From Streptomyces cyaneogriseus subsp. noncyanogenus (GTDB lineage Bacteria > Actinomycetota > Actinomycetes > Streptomycetales > Streptomycetaceae): a DNA stretch of 64,000 bases. Shown in pieces: positions 25,985-34,789 of the stretch (position 1 is the first letter of the stretch; each line of letters opens with the position of its first letter). The notes below the pieces were generated by a model, which saw nothing but the letters and a program-made list of their open reading frames with translations, was not told the DNA's origin and did no database searches. The DNA is taken from positions 6,882,001 through 6,946,000 of the forward strand of contig NZ_CP010849.1 of the NCBI RefSeq assembly GCF_000931445.1. Direction: 5' to 3'. Position numbers and translations under genes: made by a program.

Positions 25985-28066
25985 ATGCTGGAGATGTCCG
26001 ACGACGGCCGCACCTGGCTCCTCTCCGGGCCGGCCGGTGCCTACGCACTGCATCTGACCGAGCGCGACGAGCTCCTGCACCTGCACTGGGGGCCCCGGAT
26101 CGCGCTCGCCGACGCCGTGGAGCTCGCCGCCCGGCCGCTGCCCGCGGACTGGCCCTTCGAGTCCGCGCTCGACGGACGCGAGGAGTACCCCGTCGAGGGC
26201 GGCCCTCGCTTCGTACGGCCCGCCCTGTCCGTACGCACCGAGGAGCGGCGCGGGACCGAGTGGGCCTTCGAGCACTGCGAGACCGAGGAGGACGGGGAAC
26301 TGCGGCTGCGGTTCCGGGACGGCGGGCTCACCATCACCCTGCACTACCGGATGAGGGAGGACACCGGCGTCGTCGAGCGCTGGACGACCCTGCGCAACGA
26401 GGGCCCGGCCGCCGTGGAGCTGCTGCGCGCCGACTCCGCCACCTGGACCCTGCCCGAGCGCGACGGCTGGCGGCTGTCCCAGCTGCACGGCCGGTGGGCC
26501 GCCGAGTCGCGGCTGGCGCGGGCTCCGCTCACCTACGGCGAGAAGGTCCTCGGCAGCCGCCGCGGCCACACCGGGCACCAGCACCTGCCCTGGGTGGCAC
26601 TCGACACCGACGCCACCGAGGAGCGCGGCGAGGTCTACGGCTGCGCCCTGGGCTGGTCGGGGTCCTGGCGGATCTCCGTGGCCCAGCTCCCGGACGCGCG
26701 CGTGCAGATCACCGGCGGAGCCGGGTACGACGACTCGGGGCTGTGGCGGCTGGCGGCGGGCGAGACGTTCACCACGCCCGTCTTCGCCGGGCTGTGGAGC
26801 GACGGCGGCTTCGGCGGCGCGAGCCGCGCCTGGCACGCCTACCAGCGCCGGTACGTGATTCCGGACGCGGACCGGGACCGGCCCGTGCTGTTCAACTCCT
26901 GGGAGGCGACCGGATTCGACATCTGCGAGGACCAGCAGCGCGCGCTGGCGCGGCGCGCCGCCGAGCTGGGCGTGGAGCTGTTCGTCGTCGACGACGGCTG
27001 GTTCGGGGCGCGCACCGGCGACCGGGCGGGGCTCGGGGACTGGACGCCCAACGCCGAGCGCTTCCCCGACGGCCTGAAGCCGCTCGCCGAGTACGTGCAC
27101 GGCCTCGGCATGCGGTTCGGCATCTGGGTCGAGCCCGAGATGGTCAACCCGGACAGCGACCTGTACCGGGCGCACCCCGACTGGGTGCAGTATCAAACAG
27201 GGCGAAAGCGGACGGAATTCCGCAATCAGCTCGTTCTCAACCTCGCCCGTGAGGAGGTCCGGGAATACCTCTGGGAGCGGCTCGACGCCCTCCTCTCCAG
27301 CGCGCCCATCGACTACGTCAAGTGGGACTTCAACCGCTGCTTCTCCGACGCCGGCTGGCCCGGCGACCGGTATCCGCAGCGCCTGTGGGTCGGCCATGTG
27401 CGGGCCGTGTACGACCTGTTGGACCGGTTGCGCCGGGCCCATCCGCAGGTGGCCTTCGAGTCGTGCTCGGGCGGTGGCGGCCGGATCGACCTCGGGATGC
27501 TCGGCCGTACCGACCAGGTGTGGACCTCGGACAACACCGATCCGCTCGACCGGCTCGCCATCCAGGAGGGCTTCAGTCAGATCCATCCGGCCCGGGTCAT
27601 GGCCGCCTGGGTCACCGACAGCCCGAATGTGCAGCTCAACGGCCGTGTGAGCAGCCTTCGGTTCCGGTTCGTCAGCGCCATGGCCGGGGTGCTCGGCATC
27701 GGCGGCGACCTCACCCGGTGGACCGGGCCCGAGCTCGCCGAGGCCCGGGAGTGGGTGGCCCTCTACAAGGAGATCCGGCCCCTGGTGCAGCGCGGGGATC
27801 TCTACCGGCTCAGGGCCCCGCGAGGCGGCCTGAGTGCCGTGCAGTACGTGCTCGGGGACGAGACCGTCGTCCTCGCCTGGCTCCAGGCGCAGCACCACGG
27901 CGAGCCCGTCCCGGCGCTCAGGCTGCGCGGACTCGACCCGGCGGCATCGTACGAATGCCGCGAAACGGGTGAAGTGCACCGGGGTGCGGTGCTGCTGCAC
28001 CATGGAGTGCGCACCGGTCTGCGGGGCGACCTGGATGCCACGGTCCTCCGGTTGCGTCGCATCTGA
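25985..28066 (+). CDS. Alpha-galactosidase, glycoside hydrolase family 36
   Basis: 693 residues, no signal peptide, so cytoplasmic. The N-terminal beta-supersandwich is followed by the catalytic barrel. The nucleophile lies in YVKWDFNR and the acid/base Asp in WTSDNTDPLDR; FVVDDGWFGAR and FGIWVEPEMVNPDS are further GH36 markers. It releases alpha-galactose from raffinose-type or galactomannan oligosaccharides. The ATG at 25985 follows a GGGGGG ribosome site. No sugar transporter or regulator adjoins it in this window. Confidence 0.9.
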   Translation: MLEMSDDGRTWLLSGPAGAYALHLTERDELLHLHWGPRIALADAVELAARPLPADWPFESALDGREEYPVEGGPRFVRPALSVRTEERRGTEWAFEHCETEEDGELRLRFRDGGLTITLHYRMREDTGVVERWTTLRNEGPAAVELLRADSATWTLPERDGWRLSQLHGRWAAESRLARAPLTYGEKVLGSRRGHTGHQHLPWVALDTDATEERGEVYGCALGWSGSWRISVAQLPDARVQITGGAGYDDSGLWRLAAGETFTTPVFAGLWSDGGFGGASRAWHAYQRRYVIPDADRDRPVLFNSWEATGFDICEDQQRALARRAAELGVELFVVDDGWFGARTGDRAGLGDWTPNAERFPDGLKPLAEYVHGLGMRFGIWVEPEMVNPDSDLYRAHPDWVQYQTGRKRTEFRNQLVLNLAREEVREYLWERLDALLSSAPIDYVKWDFNRCFSDAGWPGDRYPQRLWVGHVRAVYDLLDRLRRAHPQVAFESCSGGGGRIDLGMLGRTDQVWTSDNTDPLDRLAIQEGFSQIHPARVMAAWVTDSPNVQLNGRVSSLRFRFVSAMAGVLGIGGDLTRWTGPELAEAREWVALYKEIRPLVQRGDLYRLRAPRGGLSAVQYVLGDETVVLAWLQAQHHGEPVPALRLRGLDPAASYECRETGEVHRGAVLLHHGVRTGLRGDLDATVLRLRRI

Positions 28067-28335
28067 GTCGTCTGTCCGGATTGGCGCTTTCATTCCAACT
28101 CGCTCTGGAATACAAGCTTCTGGGTTCGCGGCGCGTGAGGAGCGTCATATCGGTGACCGTGCGTCGCGCGTCATGTTCACGTAATTCACACCCGTCACAA
28201 GGGCGTTCACGCAATACGGTCCTCGCGAATTCGACGCAGAGTGACTGCGTATTCCCGTAAAGGATCAAGCGAAACGCCCTTCCCGGGAACCTCTCGCTTG
28301 TCCCTGCGCGTCCTGGTCGCTTACGTTCACCACCG

Positions 28336-28535
28336 ATCCGGACGGACGCCTAATCCTGCCGCCGACCGGAGCCGTACTCACCCACCACCCGTACACGGCA
28401 GGAGCGGGGGACCCACAGGTATCACCGCCTGTTCCGGTCTCCGGAACGGCTCGGGGTAAAGCCGCACCGCACCCGGTGCGGCCGGGCATCTCCAGCCCGC
28501 ACCCGACAGCTCACCTCGCAGGCGCCGGAGAGGAA
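28336..28535 (+). ncRNA. c-di-AMP (ydaO/yuaA-type) riboswitch
   Basis: The leader of the LysM/M23 gene contains the conserved ydaO elements in order: CGCCTAATCCTGCCG (from 28347) pairing with CGGCAGGAG (from 28396), GCGGGGGACCCA (28404-28415), GGGGTAAAGCC (28453-28463) and CAGCCCGCACCCGACAGCTC with the final ACCTCGCAGGCG before the ribosome site. In actinobacteria this class turns cell-wall hydrolase genes off when c-di-AMP is high. The exact ends are approximate. The 270 bases before it contain the promoter, not identified. Confidence 0.88.
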
Positions 28536-28541
28536 TTCGTC

Positions 28542-29531
28542 ATGCCCGCGAAGGGTAAGCATCGCCGGCCCAAGGCCCAGCTTTTCGCCCGTACCATCGC
28601 CATCGCCGGAACCGGTGGCGCGGCGCTCGCGCTGCCTCTCATGGGGGCCGCGAACGCCCACGCCGCTCCCGCCCAGCCGGTTTCCGAAAAGGCGGTCCAG
28701 TCCCTTTCGGCGGCCCAGGGCGGCGCCGCCGAAAAGAGCGCCCAGAAGAATGCGGACGCGCGGACCTACACCGTGAAGAGCGGTGACTATCTCGCGAAGA
28801 TCGCCGAGGAGCAGAACGTCAGCGGCGGCTGGAAGCAGCTCTACGCCGACAACCGCGAGGCCGTCGGCGACGACCCCTCGCTCATCCACCCCGGCCTGAA
28901 GCTGACGCTCGGCGGCAAGGCCGAGGCGAGCGCCGCCGCGACCTCCGGGAAGCCCGCGAAGACCGCCGAGTCGGCCAAGCCCGCCAAGTCTGCCAAGACT
29001 TCGGAGTCCTCGTCGTCCGCGGCCGCGTCCGCCTCCGGGTCCGCCGAGGCCCAGAAGCAGTCCGCGCAGACGGAGCAGTCCGTCTCCTCGGACGGCTCCG
29101 CTGCCGGGTCCGCGAGCACCTCCGGCGGTTATGTGTCCCCCGTGCCGGGCGGCACCGTCGGCACGCCGTACCACCAGACCGGCAGCATGTGGTCCAGCGG
29201 CTACCACACCGGCACCGACTTCGTCGTCCCGACCGGCACCTCCCTGAAGGCCGTGGGCGCGGGCACCGTCGTCTCCGCCGGCTGGGGCGGCGCGTACGGC
29301 AACCAGGTCGTCATCAAGCTCGCCGACGGCTACTACGCCCAGTACGCCCACCTGTCCTCGCTGTCCGTCTCGGCCGGCCAGACCGTCACCGCCGGCCAGC
29401 AGGTCGGCCTGTCGGGTGCCACCGGCAACGTGACCGGCCCGCACCTGCACTTCGAGATCCGCACCACGCCGGACTACGGCTCCGACGTGGACCCGATCGC
29501 CTACCTGCGCTCGCACGGCGTCACCGTCTGA
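28542..29531 (+). CDS. Secreted LysM / M23 peptidase (cell-wall hydrolase)
   Basis: 329 residues. A Sec signal peptide (TIAIAGTGGAALALPLMGA, cut near ANAHA-AP) is followed by a LysM domain (YTVKSGDYLAKIAEEQNVSG...LIHPGLKLTL), an Ala/Ser/Lys-rich linker, and a C-terminal M23 domain with the zinc motifs H-T-G-T-D (usual HxxxD) and HLHFE. It should bind and cut peptidoglycan outside the cell during growth or spore germination. The upstream riboswitch links it to c-di-AMP control, as for other streptomycete wall hydrolases. Confidence 0.92.
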   Translation: MPAKGKHRRPKAQLFARTIAIAGTGGAALALPLMGAANAHAAPAQPVSEKAVQSLSAAQGGAAEKSAQKNADARTYTVKSGDYLAKIAEEQNVSGGWKQLYADNREAVGDDPSLIHPGLKLTLGGKAEASAAATSGKPAKTAESAKPAKSAKTSESSSSAAASASGSAEAQKQSAQTEQSVSSDGSAAGSASTSGGYVSPVPGGTVGTPYHQTGSMWSSGYHTGTDFVVPTGTSLKAVGAGTVVSAGWGGAYGNQVVIKLADGYYAQYAHLSSLSVSAGQTVTAGQQVGLSGATGNVTGPHLHFEIRTTPDYGSDVDPIAYLRSHGVTV

Positions 29532-29552
29532 CGCCCGCGCCCCGCGCGCACA

Positions 29553-29589
29553 CCGGAGGCCGGACCCCGACCCGGGGCCCGGTCTCCGG
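29553..29589 (+). terminator. Terminator after the LysM/M23 gene
   Basis: Nearly perfect inverted repeat (CCGGAG-x-CCGG-x-CCCCG with its complement) and a three-base loop, 22 bases after the stop. Confidence 0.6.
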
Positions 29590-29624
29590 CGCGCTCCGGC
29601 GCCGTGCGCCGGTGCCGCCCCTGC

Positions 29625-29696
29625 TGTCCGTACGGCCCCGACTGCCCGTACTGCCCCTACTGTCCGCACGGCCCCGACTGCCCGTACTGCCCCTAC
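29625..29696. repeat. Two tandem 36-bp repeats
   Basis: A 36-base unit rich in CTGCCC/GTACTG words (29625-29660) is repeated at once (29661-29696) with a single T/C difference. It lies in untranslated sequence between the terminator and the SGNH gene. Probably replication slippage; no function seen. Confidence 0.75.
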
Positions 29697-29813
29697 TGCT
29701 CGTGCCGCCGTATTCCGGAATTGGCGAACACTTTAGGAGTGGCTTATCTCACCGCCCGTCAACCCCTTCCTACGGTCGCGTAGGTCACATTCCAGGGTGA
29801 AAAATGGGCCGAC

Positions 29814-30632
29814 GTGGCAGACGATTCGAAGAGTGACAGCAGATCAGTGATCGGGTCGTACGTGGCGGTGGGGGACAGCTTCACCGAGGGTGTCGGCGAC
29901 CCCGGACCCGACGGGAGATTCGTCGGCTGGGCCGACCGGTTCGCCGTACTGCTCGCCGACCGCCGGCCCGAGGGCGACTTCACCTATACGAACCTCGCCG
30001 TGCGCGGCAAACTGCTCGACCAGATCGTGGCGGACCAGGTGCCCCGGGCCATCGAGCTGGCGCCGGACCTGGTCTCGTTCTGCGCGGGCGGCAACGACAT
30101 CATCCGGCCCGGCACCGACCCGGACGAGGTGGCCGAGCGCTTCGAACGCGCGGTCGCCGCGCTGAGCGCCGCGGCCGGCACCGTCATGGTGACGACCGGC
30201 TTCGACACCCGCGGGGTGCCCCTGCTCAAGCATCTGCGCGGCAAGATCGCCACCTACAACGGGCACGTCCGGGCCATCGCCGACCGCTACGGCTGCCCCG
30301 TCCTCGACCTGTGGTCGCTCCGCAGCGTGCAGGACCGCCGGGCCTGGGACACCGACCGGCTGCACCTGTCGCCCGAGGGGCACACGCGCGTGGCGCTGCG
30401 CGCCGGCCAGGTGCTGGGCCTGCCGGTGCCGGCCGACCCGGAGCAGCCCTGGCCGCCGCTGCCGCCGCGCGGCACCTTCGACGTCCGGCGGGACGACGTC
30501 CAGTGGGCCCGCGAATACCTGGTGCCCTGGATCGGGCGGCGGCTGCGCGGCCAGTCCTCGGGCGATCATGTGACGCCCAAGGGGACGCTGTCCCCGGAGG
30601 ACATCAGGATGCGGATCGCCGCGGTGGCGTGA
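29814..30632 (+). CDS. SGNH/GDSL-family hydrolase
   Basis: 272 residues from GTG. All four family blocks are present: GDSFTEG (Ser), the Gly of VRGKLLDQI, CAGGNDI (Asn) and DRLHLSPEGH (Asp/His). No signal peptide, so it is an intracellular esterase or lipase; the substrate is unknown. A weakly conserved tail of about 60 residues (WAREYLVPWIGRRLRG) is common in streptomycete homologues. It converges with the AhpD-like gene. Confidence 0.85.
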   Translation: MADDSKSDSRSVIGSYVAVGDSFTEGVGDPGPDGRFVGWADRFAVLLADRRPEGDFTYTNLAVRGKLLDQIVADQVPRAIELAPDLVSFCAGGNDIIRPGTDPDEVAERFERAVAALSAAAGTVMVTTGFDTRGVPLLKHLRGKIATYNGHVRAIADRYGCPVLDLWSLRSVQDRRAWDTDRLHLSPEGHTRVALRAGQVLGLPVPADPEQPWPPLPPRGTFDVRRDDVQWAREYLVPWIGRRLRGQSSGDHVTPKGTLSPEDIRMRIAAVA

Positions 30633-30664
30633 GGCGGAGCCCCCGTACACCGCGGCTCGCCCGC

Positions 30665-31270
30665 TCAGCCGGCGACGGACCGCCGGCCGTCCCGCGCGGG
30701 ACGCCCGGCGGCCGTCTGCGCCGCGTCGCCCAGATCGCAGGAGTCCTTGAACCCCTGGCTGGTCAGGCCCAGTGCCGCGTTGATGCGCGAGCGCAGGTTC
30801 TCCACGGCGACCATGGCCGTCAGCTCCACGAAGGCGGGCTCGCCCAGCCGCGCGCGCAGCCGTGCGGCCAGGTCGTCCGTGACGGCGGGCGGAGTCGCCG
30901 TCATCGCCTCCGCGTACTCCATGACGTCCCGCTCCAGCGGGGTGTAGACGTCGCTGTCCCGCCACGCCGGCACCTCGTGCAGCTTCCGCCGGTCCATGCC
31001 GCGCTCGGCGTTCTCCCAGAACCCGAAGTCCATGCACCAGGAGCAGCCGATCGAGGCGGCGGACGCCATCACGGCGAGCGCCTTCAGGTCGGAGTCGAGC
31101 TTGTTCCACTTGGCCACGGACTGCTCGAACCGCAGGTCGCCCCAGAGCACACGCGGGTTGTGGGCGAGAGCCTTGCCGGGATCCAGGACCTTTCCGTACG
31201 TGCGCCTGGAATACCACTCCATCACGCGGAAGAACAGCGTCCGGGGCGGGGTGAGGGATACGCGGGCCAT
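30665..31270 (-). CDS. Carboxymuconolactone decarboxylase / AhpD-like protein
   Basis: 201 residues from ATG at 31270, with AGGAGG just upstream. The alpha-helical AhpD fold is marked by the redox/active Cys pair in ASIGCSWCMDFG, though the usual His of the ExxxCxxCxxxH motif is replaced (CMDFGF). Such proteins act as alkylhydroperoxidase partners or are of unknown function. Monocistronic and convergent with the SGNH gene. Confidence 0.8.
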   Translation of the reverse strand: MARVSLTPPRTLFFRVMEWYSRRTYGKVLDPGKALAHNPRVLWGDLRFEQSVAKWNKLDSDLKALAVMASAASIGCSWCMDFGFWENAERGMDRRKLHEVPAWRDSDVYTPLERDVMEYAEAMTATPPAVTDDLAARLRARLGEPAFVELTAMVAVENLRSRINAALGLTSQGFKDSCDLGDAAQTAAGRPARDGRRSVAG

Positions 31271-31472
31271 GGGCCACCTCCTGTCGTGCGAGGCTCCTGA
31301 GCGAGCCGGGCGCACCGTGCGGGCGCCTCACCGGTACGACGGGAGGAGGGGGCGCGAATGTGACATGCGGTGCGCCGCCGGGCGAGACCGGCCGTGGTGG
31401 CGCGGGGCCCCCGGCCCGCTGTCGGAGGGCCCGGCCATAATGAGGGCCTCATCCGCTCCGCCTGGAGGTACC

Positions 31473-32669
31473 GTGGCCGCCACCCCCTCTTCAAGCCCCG
31501 GGTTCCGCGTGCCGCGGCCCGCGGCCTTCGGCCAGGACCCGGGCGGCGAACGCCTGGCGCGCATCCACGCCTCACCCCACTTCGGCGACGGCGTCTTCCG
31601 CAACCCGGGCGGCCCCGCCCGGACCCGCCCCGCCGGATCGGGCAAGGCCCTCGCCAAGACCTACCTCGACAAGGACGCACGGCGGCGCCGCACCCCGCGG
31701 GGCACGGTGCCGGTGCACGCCACGACCCTCGCCGACCTCGCCCGGCCGCCCGCCACCGGTCTGCGACTGACCTGGCTCGGCCATTCCAGCGTGCTCGCCG
31801 AGATCGACGGGCACCGGGTGCTGTTCGACCCGGTGTGGGGCGAGCGCTGCTCCCCGTTCCCGTTCGCCGGGCCCCGGCGGCTGCACCCGGTGCCGCTGCC
31901 CCTGGCCGCGCTCGGCCCGGTCGACGTGGTCGTCATCTCGCACGACCACTACGACCACCTGGACATGCCCACGATCAAGGCGCTGGCCGGGACGGACGCC
32001 CTCTTCGCGGTGCCCCTCGGCGTCGGCGCCCACCTCGAACACTGGGGCGTGTCCCCGGACCGGCTGCGCGAACTGGACTGGCACGAGTCGGCCCGCGTCG
32101 GCGGCCTCACCCTCACCGCCACACCGGCCCGCCACTTCTGCGGCCGGGGGCTGCGCAATACCCAGCACACGCTCTGGGCGTCCTGGGTCGTCGCCGGCGA
32201 CCGGCACCGCGTCTACCACAGCGGCGACACCGGCTACTTCGAGGGCTTCCGGGACATCGGCACCGCCCACGGCCCCTTCGACGCCACGATGATCCAGATA
32301 GGGGCGTACTCGGAGTTCTGGCCCGACATCCACATGACCCCGGACGAGGGCGTGCGGGCCCACCTGGACCTCCAGGGCCCGGACGCGGAGCGAGGGGTGC
32401 TGCTGCCGATCCACTGGGGGACGTTCAACCTGGCCCCGCATCCGTGGGCGGAGCCAGGGGAGTGGACGAAGGACGCGGCCGAGGAGGCGGGGCAGACGGC
32501 CGCGTTCCCGCGTCCGGGCGAGCCGTTCGAGCCGGCGGGGGAGGTGCCGGTCGAGCCGTGGTGGCGGGCTGTCTCCGGCCCGATCGCGCACCCTTGGCGG
32601 CTTCCCCGGATCGCTGAGGGGACGACCGAGACGTTCAAGGGTGATCTCGACCTAGCGGGTGAGCGGTGA
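31473..32669 (+). CDS. NAPE-PLD/UlaG-type metallo-beta-lactamase fold hydrolase
   Basis: 398 residues from GTG at 31473 with GGAGG upstream; an in-frame ATG at 31440 is an alternative. The metal motif is SHDHYDHLD, with further ligands in PARHF, YHSGDTGYF and LPIHWGTFNLAPH. The closest known fold group hydrolyses phosphodiester or lactone bonds (N-acyl-PE phospholipase D-like). Its last 110 codons occur again, broken, at 49.3 and 53.2 kb. A small frame overlaps its stop (GTGA). Confidence 0.87.
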   Translation: MAATPSSSPGFRVPRPAAFGQDPGGERLARIHASPHFGDGVFRNPGGPARTRPAGSGKALAKTYLDKDARRRRTPRGTVPVHATTLADLARPPATGLRLTWLGHSSVLAEIDGHRVLFDPVWGERCSPFPFAGPRRLHPVPLPLAALGPVDVVVISHDHYDHLDMPTIKALAGTDALFAVPLGVGAHLEHWGVSPDRLRELDWHESARVGGLTLTATPARHFCGRGLRNTQHTLWASWVVAGDRHRVYHSGDTGYFEGFRDIGTAHGPFDATMIQIGAYSEFWPDIHMTPDEGVRAHLDLQGPDAERGVLLPIHWGTFNLAPHPWAEPGEWTKDAAEEAGQTAAFPRPGEPFEPAGEVPVEPWWRAVSGPIAHPWRLPRIAEGTTETFKGDLDLAGER

Positions 32670-32866
32670 CGTCGGTCAGGGACAAGCTGGGGGAGATGGT
32701 GCGGATGGTGGAGCGTCTCCCTGCTGACGAGCAGGATCGTTTGCTGCGAGCCTTGGACGGAGTGCCCCGCGTGGAGCGTGAAGTCACTGCTCGGCGATTC
32801 AGACCCTTGCCGTCCCTGGAAGGCTCGTCTCGGGTTGTCGTCCGAACGTGCATCGTGTGGCGCTGA
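32666..32866 (+). CDS. 66-residue small protein coupled to the metallo-hydrolase gene
   Basis: The GTG overlaps the metallo-hydrolase stop. The first 35 residues (SVRDKLGEMVRMVERLPADE and following) form an amphipathic helix pattern. They are preserved with many synonymous and conservative changes in the copy at 53598, suggesting the reading frame was once under selection. The second half (RRFRPLPSLEG...) looks like run-on sequence. Function unknown. Confidence 0.45.
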   Translation: MTSVRDKLGEMVRMVERLPADEQDRLLRALDGVPRVEREVTARRFRPLPSLEGSSRVVVRTCIVWR

Positions 32867-32933
32867 GCTGGCAGGAGGGGGCCGGCTGGGCAGTGCTCGG
32901 CCGGTGTCGGTGGCAGCGTCTAGGGTGCGGCGC

Positions 32934-33969
32934 ATGTCTGCCTCATCGCCTTGGCTCGATGCCGAGACTCCCCTGTCCCCGGTGTACCCCTTCAATGCGC
33001 CAGGGGAGCCGATCACCCTCTACAACGGGCTGGTTGCCGGACCGGCCGGGACTGAGGTGCCCGGGGTTGTCCAGTACGACTGCTCCCCGAAGCCCGGGAT
33101 CTCATGGAGGCTGCATACCGAGGACTATGACCCCACCTCCACGGACAGGACCGAACTCAGCCTGCTCGACCTCGGCTTCGAACTGCCACTATCTGGCACG
33201 GACGTTGTGAGTGGCTGGTCCAACGGCACCTCCTACGGAGACCCTGACGCTGCGCTCGACCGGGTCGTCGTCGCCCACTGGTTCAACCTGCCCCGATGGC
33301 ACGGATCAGCCCATCTCGCGGCCCATGCCGCTGATGGAACGCCGCGGCTGGTGTCGGCCGGTCGCAGTGTGTACGAGGTGGATGGGTGGAGGATCACGCT
33401 GGACATCCGCCCCGACCACGAGGTCGTTTTCTCTGATGTGCGCCAGGCCGACGTCTACGTCATGACCCATGTGATGGAGGTCCGTCGGCTGAACGGAACC
33501 ACGTTCACGGCCGCCGAGGTCACGCCTGTCCTCAGTACCCTGCACGTCGGGCTGTCCTTCGCGCTCGGCCGGTGGGTCGCCCCCGCCCTGCCCGTCGGCC
33601 TGAACGACCAGGCGCAGGCGGTGTGGGGCCAGTGGCGCCCGATGCTCTGCGACCCGGCACGCCGCATCAGCTCCGGCTGGTGGTACCCCGAAGACCAGGA
33701 GTCCTTGGCAGATCTGCTGGCCTGCCTCCTGCCCGCCTTCGGCGGACGGCGCCGACGTCGTCACACGAGTCCGTAACCGTCTCGTGCACCCCAAGGAGAC
33801 ACAAGAGCCCGTCTACGGGGTCAATGGACTGGTCACCGACACCTGGCTACTGACCCGCCACTACCTCGCGCTGCTGGTGCTCCGCTCAATCGGCTACCGA
33901 GGTTCCTACCAGGACCTCTCGAAGACCAACAGGTGGGTCGGTGAGACCGAGTCCGTCCCATGGGCATGA
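32934..33969 (+). pseudogene. Frameshifted uncharacterised protein gene
   Basis: The first frame (ATG 32934, 280 codons) ends GGRRRRRHTSP at 33776. An out-of-frame continuation reads ADVVTRVRNRLVHPKETQEP and then VYGVNGLVTDTWLLTRHYLA up to a stop at 33969. The second part has natural composition and the R-N-x-LVHP motif of HEPN-like helical domains. One indel near 33745 therefore splits a protein of about 345 residues. The N-terminal two thirds show no family I recognise. It could also be a sequencing error. Confidence 0.55.
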
Positions 33970-34250
33970 GGGCGAGCAAGACTGCAGGAGCTCCGGCGCT
34001 TTTTCCGGGTCGGGAGACCTTGCGGTCGTACGAGGTGCTGAGCGATGTCGTTGCGGCTGATGTCCTGCGCAGTCGAGCAACGTGCGCTACCTCCTCCTCC
34101 GGCGACGACGGCGGTGTCCGAGTTCCGGTTCGGTAACCAGAGGCCGACTGCAGCCTCCGGTCATGCCGATCTTTGGACACCGGGGTGAAGCCACGAACTA
34201 CCACGGAGGCGACTGACCACCCCGCACGCCCCGGGAGCTCCGTACCGAGG
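33970..34250. other. Short non-coding stretch between two broken genes
   Basis: No supported frame, RNA or repeat seen. Codon bias is lost here, as expected for decayed DNA. Confidence 0.4.
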
Positions 34251-34478
34251 TCATTCGTCCATACGTTGCAGGTCGGCCGCCCGGTGGTCACCTGCGGACG
34301 CCAACCCGTCGACGAGGCGTCGCCATCGTGCGATCTGGTCTGGTGTCATGGCATCACGCGAGTGAAGCGTCCCGAGCCAGCCGGGGAGGTACCAGTACCG
34401 GTTCGCGGCGATGTGGTGGTCGCCGTCGATCAGTCGCTCCGCCAGGCTGAATCCCTTGTCCCTCTGCCATGCGAGCGG
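34251..34478 (-). pseudogene. C-terminal fragment of an uncharacterised protein
   Basis: An open reverse frame without a start reads APLAWQRDKGFSLAERLIDG, DHHIAANRYWYLPGWLGTLH, then SRDAMTPDQIARWRRLVDGL and ends LQRMDE-stop. Codon use is normal for the organism, so it is probably the tail of a real gene. I do not recognise the family. It directly abuts the reductase remnant on its 5' side. Confidence 0.4.
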
Positions 34479-34497
34479 GGCGCACTTGCCGAGCCTT

Positions 34498-34622
34498 CGT
34501 CGGAGGCGAGGAAGAGCACGTCGTGTGCGACGTCGGCGGTCTCACCGAGCCGCCCCAGCGGAATGGAGGCGGCCATCCGGCGCAGGTAGTCCGGCTCAAG
34601 GCCGGTCAGCTCTTTCGGTGTG
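34498..34622 (-). pseudogene. Short-chain dehydrogenase/reductase C-terminal remnant
   Basis: The reverse frame reads TPKELTGLEPDYLRRMAASI and then PLGRLGETADVAHDVLFLAS and DEGSA. This is the signature end of SDR enzymes (PLGRxGxxxDVAxxxxFLASD). The N-terminal Rossmann part and the final TGQ-x-x-x-VDGG segment are missing. Confidence 0.6.
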
Positions 34623-34789
34623 GAAAACGTAACGGGACGGGGCGGGACGGGTCCCGTCACGTGTCTGACACCGTGCCCCGCATGTGGAGCACCACCTCGG
34701 GTGCGCCACTTCACGGTTATCGACCAGAACCGTCCGGCCCCGGAACAGCCGTCTCGGTCGACCGGGGCTGTCAATCGAAGCGAGGCCCA

